From Saccoglossus kowalevskii (lineage: Eukaryota > Hemichordata > Enteropneusta > Harrimaniidae), in assembly GCF_000003605.2 (NCBI RefSeq), contig NW_003149705.1:1-13908 (forward strand): a stretch of DNA of 13,908 bases, read 5' to 3'. This document shows, piece by piece, positions 1 through 10,418 of the stretch; position 1 is the stretch's first letter, and the number at the start of each line of letters is the position of its first letter. The translations under genes and the position numbers were made by a program. Under the pieces are notes generated by a model that was given only the letters and a program-made list of their open reading frames with translations, was not told the DNA's origin and ran no database searches.

Positions 1-14
1 GATTTCAACTATAA
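1..14. repeat. Last 14 bp of the preceding monomer (M0)
   Basis: This matches the end of every other monomer, the stretch CGATTTTCAACTATAA just before the phase point, but has one T fewer in the T run. It shows the array enters the window from the left. Confidence 0.85.
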
Positions 15-957
15 ATGATTGACATCACAGTAAGTAAAAAGGCAGGAACGTTGCTATATCATTTCCATGTGTGTGATGAAAAAAAAAAAGTAAATTCAAC
101 AGCTCGTGTATTCAGGGAGTCTCCCATGCAAGTACTAACCACGCCCGATCGTGCTTTACTTAAAACATATGTCAGTCACCCAACCACTCAGATGCAAGAC
201 TTATTTGAAATTAAACCGAATTGGCGACTATTTCATGTTTTCGGATGTCTGAAAATCGATATTGCTTGCACAAATACCTTCTAGGATTGACCTATGTCCT
301 CTACATACTTGGAGTAACACTATGGTAATTTAACATCATTGTACGAAATATTTATTCACATTTTCAAACTTTTAACTATGGGAAACGTTAGTATTATATC
401 ACAGGTAACAATCCCGAATGAAACTACCAACTTTGCAATCGCTTTTCACAACTTTGTAACCAGTTTGTTGTCGATTTTTCGCTTGACTGTTGTGATAATC
501 TGCTGATATATGAGGCATTCACGCAACATTTACTTAATATTTTCGAAATTTAACTGCGGGGTTGTCATGATAATGACTTAGGTTAAATATACAAGCAACT
601 CCGCCAACATTTCCTTCGTTTTTTACAACTTTGCACGCTGTTTTCTGCCATTTTACAGTCAGCTCATGTGAACATTTATTGACTGCTTTCAACTGGCTTT
701 TATTAAATTTGTCGACGTTACATTGTGCGTTTCTATATGCCAACAACTTGGGACATATATACAAATACATCTATAGACTTTTCAATGAGTGTGCACAACT
801 TTGCACTCACTTTGAACAACTTTGCGCTGTGCGTTAACATCTTACAACCCACTACGTGCCGACAGCATCAACAGCTTGTTCTCGAAATTTGGAAGGAATT
901 TTAAAACATTCCATTAAATAAAAAAACTGACAAAAATTCCACGATTTTCCACTATAA
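15..957. repeat. Satellite monomer M1 (943 bp)
   Basis: This is a full copy with an uninterrupted A11 tract at 79-89. It has a 2-bp loss in the GTTGCCTTATATC stretch (reads GTTGCTATATC near 51-61). It carries five variants found elsewhere only in M15: ACTATGGTAA, CATCATTGTACG, TTTTCAAACTT, CGTTAGTA and CTGCTGATATAT. The first ACTTTG unit of the phased cluster is degraded (AGTGTG at 788). No gene is seen in it. Confidence 0.96.
564..577. repeat. Short hairpin GTCAT-GATA-ATGAC (M1 copy; one per monomer)
   Basis: This is a perfect 5-bp inverted repeat around a 4-nt loop, and it is present in all 15 copies (for example 1511-1524 in M2). In M4 and M5 the only change falls in the loop (GGTA), leaving both arms intact. 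The stem is short, so the structure may be trivial; conservation could simply reflect the overall similarity of the copies. Confidence 0.5.
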
Positions 958-1376
958 ATGATTGACATCACAGTAAGGAAAAAGGCAGGAACGTTGCCTT
1001 ATATCATTTCCATGTGTGTGATGGAACAACAAAAAGTAAATTCAACAGCTCGTGTATTCTGGGAGTCTCCCATGCAAGTACTAACCACGCCCGATCGTGC
1101 TTTACTTAGCACATATGTCAGTCACCCAACCACTCAGCTGCAAGACTTATTTGAAATTAAACCGAATTGGCGACTATTTCATGTTTTTGGATGTCTTAAA
1201 ATCGATATTGCTTGCACAAATACCTTCTAGGATTGACCTATGTCCTCTACATACTTGGATTAACACTACGGTAATTTAACATCAATGTACGAAATATTTA
1301 TTCACATTTTCGAACTTTAACTATGTGTGACATGTTATTATGATATCACAGTTAACAATCCCGAATGAAACTACCA

Positions 1377-1403
1377 ACTTTGCAATCGCTTTTCACAACT
1401 TTG
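1377..1403 (+). repeat. ACTTTG pair at 21-bp spacing (M2 copy)
   Basis: ACTTTG occurs at 1377-1382 and again at 1398-1403, two helical turns apart. A further single ACTTTG follows at 1575-1580 (TACAACTTTGCACGC). The same words extend into ACAACTTTG-type contexts that resemble the four-unit cluster downstream, so the monomer holds seven related hexamers in total. The spacing looks the same in the other copies I compared, for example M3 and M5. Confidence 0.65.
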
Positions 1404-1734
1404 TAACTAGTTTGTTGTCGATTTTTCGCTTGACTGTTGTGATAATCTGCTTATATATGAGGCATTCACGCAACATTTACTTAATATTTTCGAAATTTAA
1501 CTGCGGGGTTGTCATGATAATGACTTAGGTTAAACATACAAGCAACTCCGCCAACATGTCCTTCGTTTTTTACAACTTTGCACGCTGTTTTCTGCCATTT
1601 TACAGTCAGCTCATGTGAACATTTATTGACTGCTTTCAACTGGTTTTTATTAAATTTGTCGACGTTACACTGCGTGTTTCTATATGCCAACAACTTGGGA
1701 CATATATACAAATACATCTATAGACTTTTCAATG

Positions 1735-1775
1735 ACTTTGCACAACTTTGCACTCACTTTGAACAACTTTGCGCT
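1735..1775 (+). repeat. Helically phased ACTTTG cluster (M2 copy; one per monomer)
   Basis: Four units, ACTTTGCACA, ACTTTGCACTC, ACTTTGAACA and ACTTTGCGCT, start at 1735, 1745, 1756 and 1766, steps of 10, 11 and 10. The same steps occur in every monomer that reaches this point; first-unit starts are 788, 1735, 2688, 3632, 4578, 5522, 6465, 7414, 8361, 9306, 10249, 11193, 12138 and 13081. Substitutions hit single units (AGTGTG in M1, ACGTTG in M3, ATTTTG in M6, ACTTTA in M11 and M13, ACCTTG in M12, AGTTTT in M14), but no copy has an indel inside. It may be a relic short tandem repeat, a protein-binding array, or a nucleosome-positioning element; function is not shown. Confidence 0.8.
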
Positions 1776-1970
1776 GTGCGTTAACATCTTACAACCCACT
1801 ACGTGCCTACAGCATCAACACCTTGTTCTCGAAATTTGGAAGGAATTTTAAAACATTCCATTAAATAAAAAAACTTACAAAAATGCCACGATTTTCAACT
1901 ATAAATGATTGACATCACAGTAAGGAAAAAGGCAGGAACGTTGCCTTATATCATTTCCATGTGTGTGATG

Positions 1971-1980
1971 AAAAAAAAAA
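1971..1980. repeat. Variable A-tract (M3 copy; one per monomer)
   Basis: A run of A follows GTGTGTGATG in every copy. It is uninterrupted in M1 (A11, 79-89), M3, M4, M8, M9 and M13 (A10), and M6, M10 and M11 (A9). It is broken by C, T or G in M2, M5, M7, M12, M14 and M15. It is the most length- and sequence-variable point of the monomer and a likely site of replication slippage. A second A7 run follows AAAT near each monomer end (for example from 1867). Confidence 0.8.
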
Positions 1981-2026
1981 GTAAATGCAACAGCTCGTGT
2001 ATTCAGGGAGTCTCCCATGTAAGTAC

Positions 2027-2035
2027 AAAATGTAC
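2027..2035. repeat. Private 9-bp insertion in M3 with flanking GTAC
   Basis: Other copies read AAGTACTAACC; M3 reads AAGTAC, then nine extra bases ending in GTAC, then TAACC. The inserted stretch therefore repeats the GTAC next to it, as expected for a local slippage or templated insertion. It accounts for M3 being the longest monomer. Confidence 0.75.
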
Positions 2036-2857
2036 TAACCACGCCCGATTATGCTTTACTTAAAACATATGTCAGTCACCCAACCACTCAGCTGCAAGTC
2101 TTATTGGAAATTAAACCGAATTGCCGACTATTCCATGTATTCGGATGTCTTAAAATCGATATTGCTTGCACAAATACCTTCTTGGATTGACCTATGACCT
2201 CTACATACTTGGAGTAACACTACGGTAATTTAACATCAATGTACGAAATATTTATTCACATTTTCTAACTTTTAACTATGGGCCATGTTATTAAGATATC
2301 ACAGGTAACAATCCCGAATGAAACTACCAACTTTGCAATCGCTTTACACAACTTTGTAACCAGTTTGTTGTCGATTTTTCGCTTGACCTTTGTAATAATC
2401 TGCTTATATATGAGGCATTCACGCAACATTTACTTAATATTTTCGAAATTTAACTGCGGGGTTGTCATGATAATGACTTCGGTTTAATATACAAGCAACT
2501 CCGCCAACATTTCCCTCGTTTTTTACAACTTTGCACGCTGTTTTCTGCCATTTTACAGTCAGCTCATGTGAACATTTATTGACTACTTTCAACTGGCTTT
2601 TATTAAATTTGTCGACGTTACACTGCGCGTTTCTATATGCCAACAACTTGGGACATATATACAAATACATCTATAGACTTTTCAATGACGTTGCACAACT
2701 TTGCACTCAATTTGAACAACTTTGCGCTGTGCGTTAACATCTTACAACCCACTACGTGCCGACAGCATCAACAGCTTGTTCTCGAAATTTGGAAGGAATT
2801 TTAAAACATTCCATTAAATAAAAAAACTTACAAAAATGCCACGATTTTCAACTATAA

Positions 2858-3801
2858 ATGATTGACATCACAGTAAGAAAATAGGCAGGAACGTTGCCTT
2901 ATATCATTTCCATGTGTGTGATGAAAAAAAAAAGTAAATTCAACAGCTCGTGTAGTCAGGGAGTCTCCCATGCAAGTACTAACCACGCCCGATCGTGCTT
3001 TACTTAAAACATATGTCAGTCACCCAACCACTCAGCTGCAAGACTTATTTGAAGTTAAACCGAATTGGCGACTATTTCATGTTTTTGGATGTCTTAAAAT
3101 CGATATTGCTTACAGAAATACATTCTAGGATTGACCTACGACCTCTACATACTTGGAGTAACACTACGGTAGTTTAACATCAATGTACGAAATATTTATT
3201 CACATTTTCGAACCTTTAACTATGGGAAACGTTACTATGATATCACAGGTAACAATCCCGAATGAAACTACCAACTTTGCAAACGCTTTTCACAACGTTG
3301 TAACCAGTTTGTTGTCGATTTTTCGCTTGACTGTTGTGATAATCTGCTTATATATGAGGCATTCACGCAACATTTACTTAATATTTTCAAAATTTAAATG
3401 CGGGGTTGTCATGGTAATGACTTAGGTTAAATATACAAGCAACTCCGCCAACATTTCCTTCGTTTTTTACAACTTTGCACGCTGATTTCTGCCATTTTAC
3501 AGTCAGCTCATGTGAACATTTCTTGACTGCTTTCAACTGGCTTTTATTAAATTTGTCGACGTTACACTGCGCGTTTCTATATGCCAACAACTTGGGACAT
3601 ATATACAAATACATCTATAGACTTTTCAATGACTTTGCACAACTTTGCACTCACTTTGAACAACTTTGCGCTGTGCGTTAACATCTTACAACCCACTACG
3701 TGCCGACAGCATCAACAGCTTGTTCTCGAAATTTGGAAGGAATTTTAAAACATTCCATTAAATAAAAAAACTTACAAAAATGCCACGATTTTCTACTATA
3801 A
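2858..3801. repeat. Satellite monomer M4 (944 bp), sister of M5
   Basis: This copy shares a linked set of variants with M5: GAAGTTAAACC, GCTTACA, GAACCTTTAAC, GGGAAACGTTACTATG, CAAAATTTAAATGCGG and CATGGTAATG. Private changes include AAGAAAATAGGC, GTAGTCAGG, CTACGACCTC, CAACGTTGTAACC and GCTGATTTCTGCC. The shared haplotype spans most of the monomer, which points to a recent one-monomer tandem duplication rather than isolated convergent changes. Confidence 0.96.
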
Positions 3802-4748
3802 ATGATTGACATCACAGTAAGCAAAGAGGCAGGAACGTTGCCTTATATCATTTCCATGTGTGTAATGAAACAAAAAAAAGTAAATTCAACAGCACGTTTA
3901 TTCAGGGAGTCTCCCATGCAAGTACTAACCACGCCCGATCGTGCTTTACTTTACACATATGTCAGTCACCTAACCACTCAGCTGCAAGACTTATTTGAAG
4001 TTAAACCGAATTGGCGACTATTTCATGTTTTTGGATGTCTTAAAATCGATATTGCTTACACAAATACATTCTAGGATTGACCTATGACCTCTACATACTT
4101 GGAGTAACACTACGGTTGTTTAACATCAATGTACGAAATATTTATTCACATTTTCGAACCTTTAACTATGGGAAACGTTACTATGATATCACAGGTAACA
4201 ATCCCGAATGAAACTACCAACTTTGCAAACGCTTTTCACAACTTTGTAACCAGTTTGTTGTCGATTTTTCGCTTGACTGTTGTGATAATCTGCTTATATA
4301 TGAGGCATTCACGCAACATTTACTTAATATTTTCAAAATTTAAATGCGGGGTTGTCATGGTAATGACTTAGGTTAAATATACAAGCAACTCCGCCAACAT
4401 TTCTTTCGTTTTTTGCAACTTTGCACGCTGTTTTCTGCAATTTTACAGTCAGCTCATGTGAACATTTATTGACTGCTTCCAACTGGCTTTTATTAAATTT
4501 GTCGACGTTACACTGCGCGTTTCTATATGCCATCAACTTGGGACATATATACAAATACATCTATAGACTTTTCAATGACTTTGCACAACTTTGCACTCAC
4601 TTTGAACAACTTTGCGCTGTGCGTTAACATCTTACAACCCACTACGTGCCGACAGCATAAACAGCTTGTTCTCGAAATTTGGAAGGAATTTAAAACATTC
4701 CATTAAATAAAAAAAAGTTACACAAAATGCCACGGATTTTCAGATATA
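3802..4748. repeat. Satellite monomer M5 (947 bp), sister of M4
   Basis: This copy carries the M4/M5 haplotype. Private changes include GTAATGAAACAAAAAAAAG at the A tract, AGCACGTTTATTC, CACCTAACC, GGTTGTTTAAC, GCTTCCAACTGG and GCATAAACAG. Its last 60 bp, from about 4685, change character (TTACACAAAATGCC, CACGGATTTTC) and belong with the divergent block that continues into M6. Confidence 0.96.
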
Positions 4749-5691
4749 ACGATTGACATTACAGTAAGGAAAGGGCAGGGAACGTTGCCTTATATCAATT
4801 CCGAGTGTGTGATGAAAAAAAAATGTAAATTCAACAGATCATGTATTCAGGGAGTCTCCCATGCTAGTTCTAACCACGCCTGATCGTGCTTTAATTAAAA
4901 CATATGTCGGTCACCCAACCACTCAGCTGCAATAATTATTTGACATTAAACGGAATTGGCGACTATTTCATGTTTTTGGATGTCTTAAATCGATATTGCT
5001 TGCACAAATACCTTTTAGCATTGACATATGACCTTTACATATTTGGAGTAACATTACGGTAATTTAACATCAATGTACGAAATATTTATTCACATTTTCG
5101 AACTTTTAACTATGGGACATGTTATTATGATATCACAGGTAACAATCCCGAATGAAATTACCAACTTTGCAAACGCTTTTCACAACTTTGTAACCAGTTT
5201 GTTATCGATTTTCCGCTTGACTGTTGTGATAATCTGCTTATATATGAGGCATTCACGCAACATTTACTTAATATTTTCGAAATGTAACTGCGGGGTTGTC
5301 ATGATAATGACTTAGGTTAAATATACAAGTAACTCCGCCAACATTTCCTTCGTTTATTACAACATTGCACGCTGTTTTCTGCCATTTTACAGTCAGCTCA
5401 TGTGAACATTTATTGACTGCTTTCAACTGGCTTTTATTAAATTTGTCGACGTTACACTGCGCGTTTCTATATGCAAACAACTTGGGACATATATACAAAT
5501 ACATCTACATACTTTTTAATAACTTTGCACAATTTTGCACTCACTTTGAACAACTTTGCGCTGTGTGTTAATATCTTACAACCCACTATGTGCCGACAGC
5601 ATCAAGAGCTTGTTCTCGAAATTTAGAAGGGATTTTAAAACATTCCATTAAATAAAAAAACTTACAAAAATGCCACGATTTTCAACTATAA
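4749..5691. repeat. Satellite monomer M6 (943 bp), with the most divergent 5' third
   Basis: The 5' third is the most diverged stretch by substitution in the window. It has ACG instead of ATG at the phase point, ATTACAG, AAAGGGCAGGGAACG, TCAATTCCGAGTG, CATGCTAGTTCTAACC, TTAATTAAAAC, GTCGGTCAC and GCAATAATT. From about 5060 onward the sequence returns to ordinary array sequence and groups with M7 (TCTTAAATCG, TAGCATTGAC, ATTTTCCGCTTG, AACATTGCAC). The break in divergence suggests a mosaic. Confidence 0.95.
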
Positions 5692-6634
5692 ATGATTGAC
5701 ATCACAGTAAGGAAAAAAGCAGGAACGTTGCCTTATATCATTTCCATGTGTGTGATGAAAAAACATAGTAAATTCAACAGCTCGTGTATTCAGGGAGTCT
5801 CCCATGCAAGTACTAACCACACCCGATCGTGCTTTACTTAATACATATGTCAGTCACCCAACCACTCATCTACAAGACTTATTTGAAATTAAACCGAATT
5901 GGCGACTATTTCATGTTTTTGGATATCTTAAATCGATATTGCTTGCACAAATACCTTCTAGCATTGACTTATGACCTCTACATAATTGGAGTAACACTAC
6001 GGTAATTTAACATCAATGTACGAAATATTTATTCACATTTTCGAACTTTTAACTATGGGACATGTTATTATGATATCACAGGTAACAATCCCGAATGAAA
6101 CTACCAACTTTGCAAACGCTTTTCACAACTTTGTAACCAGTTTGTTGTCGATTTTCCGCTTGACTGTTGTGATAATCTGCTTATATATAAGGCATTCACG
6201 CAACATTTACTTAATTTTTTCGAAATTTAACTGCGGGGTTGTCATGATAATGACTTAGGTTAAATATACAAGTAACTCCGCCAACATTTCCTTCGTTTTT
6301 TACAACATTGCACGCTGTTTTCTACCATTTTACAGTCAGCTCATGTGAACATTTATTGACTGCTTTCAACTGGCTTTTATTAAATTTGTCGACGTTACAC
6401 TGCGCGTTTCTATATGCCAACAACATGGGACATATATACAAATACATCTATTGACTTTTCAATGACTTTGCACAACTTTGCACTCACTTTGAACAACTTT
6501 GCACTGTGCGTTAACATCTTACAACCCACTACGTGCCGACAGCATCAACAGCTTGTTCTCGAAATTTGGAAGGAATTTTAAAACATTCCAATAAATAAAA
6601 AAACTTACAAAAATGCCACGATTTTCAACTATAA
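5692..6634. repeat. Satellite monomer M7 (943 bp)
   Basis: This copy belongs with M8 and M9 by CACACCCGATCG, CTTAATACATATG, ATTTTCCGCTTG and CAACATGGG, and with M6 by TCTTAAATCG and TAGCATTGAC. Private changes include AAAAACATAGTAA at the A tract, CATCTACAAG, TGGATATCTT, CATAATTGG, TATATAAGGC, TAATTTTTTCG and TCTACCAT. The last of these puts a stop into the minus-strand short frame that stays open in many other copies. Confidence 0.96.
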
Positions 6635-7583
6635 ATGATTGACATCATAGTAAGGAAAAAGGCAGTAACGTTGCCTTATATTATATCATTTCCATGTGTG
6701 TGATGAAAAAAAAAAGTAAATGCAACAGCTCGTGTATTCAGGGAGTCTCCCATGCAAGTACTAACCACACCCGATCGCGCTTTACTTAATACATATGTCA
6801 GTCACCCAACCACTCAGCTGCAAGACTTATTTGAAATTAAACCGAATTGGCGACTATTTCATGTTTTTGGATGTCTTAAAATCGATATTGCTTGCACAAA
6901 TACATTCTAGGATTGACCTATAACCTCTACATACTTGGAGTAACACTACGGTAATTTAACATCAATGTACGAAATATGTATTCACATTTTCGAACTTTTA
7001 ACTATGGGACATGTTATTATGATATAACAGGTAGAAATCGCGAATGAAACTACCAACTTTGCAAACGCTTTTCACAACTTTGTAACCAGTTTGTTGTCGA
7101 TTTTCCGCTTGACTGTTGTGATAATCTGCTTATATATGAGGCATTCACGCAACATTTACTTAATATTTTCGAAATTTCACTGCGGGGTTGTCATGATAAT
7201 GACTTAGGTTAAATATACAAGCAACTCCGCCAACATTTCCTTCGTTTTTTACAACTTTGGACGCTGTTTTCTGCCATTTTACAGTCAGCTCATGTGAACA
7301 TTTATTGACTGCTTTCAACTGGCTTTTATTAAATTTGTCGACGTTACACTGCGCGTTTCTATATGCCAACAACATGGGACAAATATACAAATACATCTAT
7401 TGACTTTTCAATGACTTTGCACAACTTTGCACTCACTTTGAACAACTTTGCGCTGTGCGTTACCGTCTTACAACCCACTACGTGCCGACAGCATCAACAG
7501 CTTGTTCTCGAAATTTGGAAGGAATTTTAAAACATTCCAATAAATAAAAAAACTTACAAAAATGCCACGATTTTCAACTATAA
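6635..7583. repeat. Satellite monomer M8 (949 bp), sister of M9
   Basis: This copy shares with M9 a 5-bp TATAT duplication near 6676-6686, GGCAGTAACG, CCTATAACCTC and AAATATGTATTCAC. The tail CCAATAAATAAAA is shared with M7. Private changes include CATCATAGTAAG, GATATAACAGGTAGAAATCGC, ATTTCACTGCGG, TTTGGACGCTG, GACAAATATAC and GCGTTACCGTC. GATATAACAG puts an in-frame stop into the plus-strand short frame. Confidence 0.96.
6676..6686. repeat. 5-bp TATAT duplication shared by M8 and M9
   Basis: Other copies read CCTTATATCATT; M8 here and M9 at about 7624-7634 read CCTTATATTATATCATT. It is a simple duplication of an AT-rich pentamer. Being shared only by adjacent copies, it marks them as products of one recent duplication. 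Confidence 0.8.
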
Positions 7584-8531
7584 ATGATTGACATCACAGT
7601 AAGGAAAAAGGCAGTAACGTTGCCTTATATTATATCATTTCCATGTGTGTGATGAAAAAAAAAAGTAAATGCAACAGCCCGTGTATTCAGGGAGTCTCCC
7701 ATGCAAGTACTAACCACACCCGATCGTGCTTTACTTAATACATATGTCAGTCACCCAACCACTCAGCTGCAAGACTTATTTGAAATTAAACCGAATTGGC
7801 GACTATTTCATGTTTTTGGATGTCTTAAAATCGATATTGCTTGCACAAATACATTCTAGGATTGACCTATAACCTCTACATACTTGGAGTAACACTACGG
7901 TAATTTAACATCAATGTACGAAATATGTATTCACATTTTCGAACTTTTAACTATGGGACATGTTATTATGATATCATAGGTAACAATCCCGAATGAAACT
8001 ACCAACTTTGCAACCGCTTTTCACAACTTTGTAACCAGTTTGTTGTCGATTTTCCGCTTGACTGTTGTGATAATCTGCTTATATATGAGGCATTCACGCA
8101 ACATTTACTTAATGTTTTCGAAATTTAACTGCGGGGTTGTCATGATAATGACTTAGTTAAATATACAAGTAACTCCGCCAACATTTCCTTCGTTTTTTAC
8201 AACATTGCACGCTGTTTTCTGTAATTTTACAGTCAGCTCTTGTGAACATTTATTGACTGCTTTCAACTGGCTTTTATTAAATTTGTCGACGTTACACTGC
8301 GCGTTTCTATATGCCAACAACATGGGACATATATACAAATACATCTATGACTTTTCAATGACTTTGCACAACTTTGCACTCACTTTGAACAACTTTGCGC
8401 TGTGCGTTAACATCTTACAACCCACTAAGTGCCGACAGCATCAACAGCTTGTTCTCGAAATTTGGAAGGAATTTTAAAACATTCCATTAAATATAAAAAC
8501 TTACAAAAATGCCACCGATTTTCAACTATAA
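7584..8531. repeat. Satellite monomer M9 (948 bp), sister of M8
   Basis: The 5' two thirds carry the M8/M9 haplotype, including the 5-bp duplication near 7624-7634. The 3' third instead shares CAGCTCTTGTG and ACTAAGTGCCGAC with M10 and ends in the M10-type CCACCGATTTTC. Private changes include CAGCCCGTG, GATATCATAGG, GCAACCGC, AATGTTTTCG and the loss of two bases at CTTAGTTAAAT. The haplotype switch is within roughly 8060-8230. Confidence 0.96.
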
Positions 8532-9476
8532 ACGATTGATATTACAGTAAGGAAAAGGCAGGAACGTTGCCTTATATCATTTCCATGTGTGTGATGAAAA
8601 AAAAAGTAAATTCAACAGCTCATGTATTCAGGGAGTCTCCCATGCAAGTACTAACCACGCCCGGTCGTGGTTTACTTTAAACATATGTCAGTCACCCAAC
8701 CACTCAGCTGCAAGACTTATTTTAAATTAAACCGAATTGGCGACTATTTCATGTTTTTGGATGTCTTAAAATCGATATTGCATGCACAAATACATTCTAG
8801 GATTGACCTATGACCTCTACATACTTGGAGTATCACTACGGTAATTTAACATCAATGTACGAAATATTTATTCACATTTTCGAACTTTTAACTAAGGGAA
8901 ACGTTACTATGATATCACTGGTAACAATCCCGAATGAAATTACCAACTTTGCAATCGCTTTTCACAACTTTGTAACCAGTTTGTTGTCGATTTTTCGCTT
9001 GACTCTTGTAATAATCTGCTTATATATGAGGCATTCACGCAATATTTACTTAATATTTTCGAAATTTAACTGCGGGGTTGTCATGATAATGACTTAGGTT
9101 AAATATACAAGCAACTGCGCCACCTTTTCCTTCGTTTTTTTACAACTTTGCACGCTGTTTTCTGCAATTTTACAGTCAGCTCTTGTGAACATTTATTGAC
9201 TGCTTTCAACTGGCTTTTATTAAATTTGTCGACGTTACACTGCGCGTTTCTATATGCCAACAACTTGGGACATATATACAAAAACATCTATAGATTTTTT
9301 CAATGACTTTGCACAACTTTGCACTCACTTTGAACAACTTTGCGCTGTGCGTTAACATCTTACAACCCACTAAGTGCCGACAGCATCAACAGCTTGTTCG
9401 CGAAATTTGGAAGGAATTTTAAAACATTCCATTAAATAAAAAAACTTACAAAAATGCCACCGATTTTCAACTATAA
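8532..9476. repeat. Satellite monomer M10 (945 bp), divergent 5' subfamily
   Basis: The phase point is ACG. The head belongs to a 5' subfamily with M6 and M11: extra C in CCACCGATT, ATTACAG, AAGGAAAAGGC and CAGCTCATG. Private changes include CCGGTCGTGGTTTACTTTAAAC, ACTAAGGG, ATCACTGG, GACTCTTGTAATAATC, CAACTGCGCCACC and GTTCGCGAAA. Single extra T residues in runs near 9130-9140 and 9295-9300 shift both short frames. Confidence 0.96.
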
Positions 9477-10418
9477 ACGATTGACATTACAGTAAGGAAA
9501 AGGCAGGAACGTTGCCTTATATCATTTCCATGTGTGTGATGAAAAAAAAAGTAAATTCAACAGCTCATGTATTCAGGGAGTCTACCATGCAAGTACGAAC
9601 CACGCCCGATCGTGCTTTACTTAAAACATATGTCAGTCACCCAACCACTCAGCTGCAAGACTTATTTGAAATTAAACCGACTTGGCGACTATTTCAGGTT
9701 TTTGGATGTCTTAAAATTGATATTGCTTGCACAAATACCTTCTAGGATTGACCTATGACCTCTACATACTTGGAGTAACACTACGGTAATTTAACATCAA
9801 TGTACGAAATATTTATTCACATTTTCGAACTTTTAACTATGGGACATGTTACTATGATATCACAGGTAACAATCCCGAATGAAACTACCAACTTTGCAAT
9901 CGCTTTACACAACTTTGTAACCAGTTTGTTGTCGATTTTTCACTTGACTGTTGTGATAATCTGCTTATATATGATGCATTCACGCAACATTTACTTAATA
10001 TTTTCGAAATTTAACTGCGGAGTTGTCATGATAATGACTTAGGTTAAATATACAAGCAACTCCGCCAACATTTCCTTCGTTTTTTACAACTTTGCACGCT
10101 GTTTTCTGCCATTTTACAGTCAGCTCATGTGAACATTTATTGACTGCTTTCAACTGGCTTTTATTAAATTTGTCGACGTTACACTGCGCGTTTCTATATG
10201 CCAACTACTTGGGACATATGTACAAATACATCTATAGACTTTTCAATGACTTTACACAACTTTGCACTCACTTTGAGCAACTTTGCGCTGTGCGTTAACA
10301 TCTTACAACCCACTACGTGCCGACAGCATCAACAGCTTGTTTTCGAAATTTGGAAGGAATTTTAAAACATTCCATTAAATAAAAAAACTTACGAAAATGC
10401 CACGATTTTCAACTATAA
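9477..10418. repeat. Satellite monomer M11 (942 bp, shortest full copy)
   Basis: The head is of the M6/M10 subfamily (ACG, ATTACAG, CAGCTCATG). The 3' half is of the M13 type: GCTTTACAC, TTTTTCACTTG, CATATGTAC, CTTTACACAAC, GAGCAAC, GTTTTCGAAA and CTTACGAAAA. It is therefore a mosaic of two subfamilies. It has lost the ATCGAT site (AAAATTGAT at about 9714-9722). Private changes include TCTACCATGCAAGTACGAACC, ACCGACTTGG and CAGGTTTTTGG. Confidence 0.96.

Larger units (their letters stand above)
958..1904. repeat. Satellite monomer M2 (947 bp)
   Basis: This is a full copy. The A tract is interrupted as GGAACAACAAAAAG, a form shared only with M15. It has CTATGTCCTC, shared with M1 and M15. Its central part carries CAGTTAAC (also M12, M15), AACTAGTTTG (only M12) and AACATGTCC (only M12), linking it to a copy ten monomers away. 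One T is lost and a short TGT-type change occurs at 1314-1330 (CTATGTGTGACATG instead of CTATGGGACATG). Confidence 0.96.
1905..2857. repeat. Satellite monomer M3 (953 bp, longest copy)
   Basis: This is a full copy with a plain A10 tract at 1971-1980. Its length comes from a private 9-bp insertion at 2027-2035. Other distinguishing variants are CGATTATGC instead of CGATCGTGC, GGGCCATGTTATTAAG, GCTTTACAC (as in M11, M13, M14), CCTTTGTAATAATC and GACTTCGGTTTAAT. The loss of the usual TAGG near 2453-2490 shifts where short reading frames end, which fits non-coding DNA. Confidence 0.96.

Noticed and set aside
1490-1510. CENP-B-box-like halves, TTCG then CGGG, conserved in the monomers
   Set aside because: The known CENP-B box has seven bases between TTCG and CGGG with an A at a fixed place. 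Here there are eleven, so the site does not fit the motif.
1370-1700. The monomer might itself be an old tandem dimer, since CAACTTTGCA-type and TTGACTG-type words appear in both 1370-1500 and 1570-1700
   Set aside because: Beyond the short ACTTTG words I could not align the two parts convincingly by eye. A self dot-plot of one monomer would decide it.
1703-1869. A TATATA word (1703-1708) and a downstream AATAAA (1864-1869) that could be read as a promoter and a polyadenylation signal
   Set aside because: Both words are expected by chance in AT-rich DNA, no open frame or transcript structure lies between them, and nothing else supports transcription.
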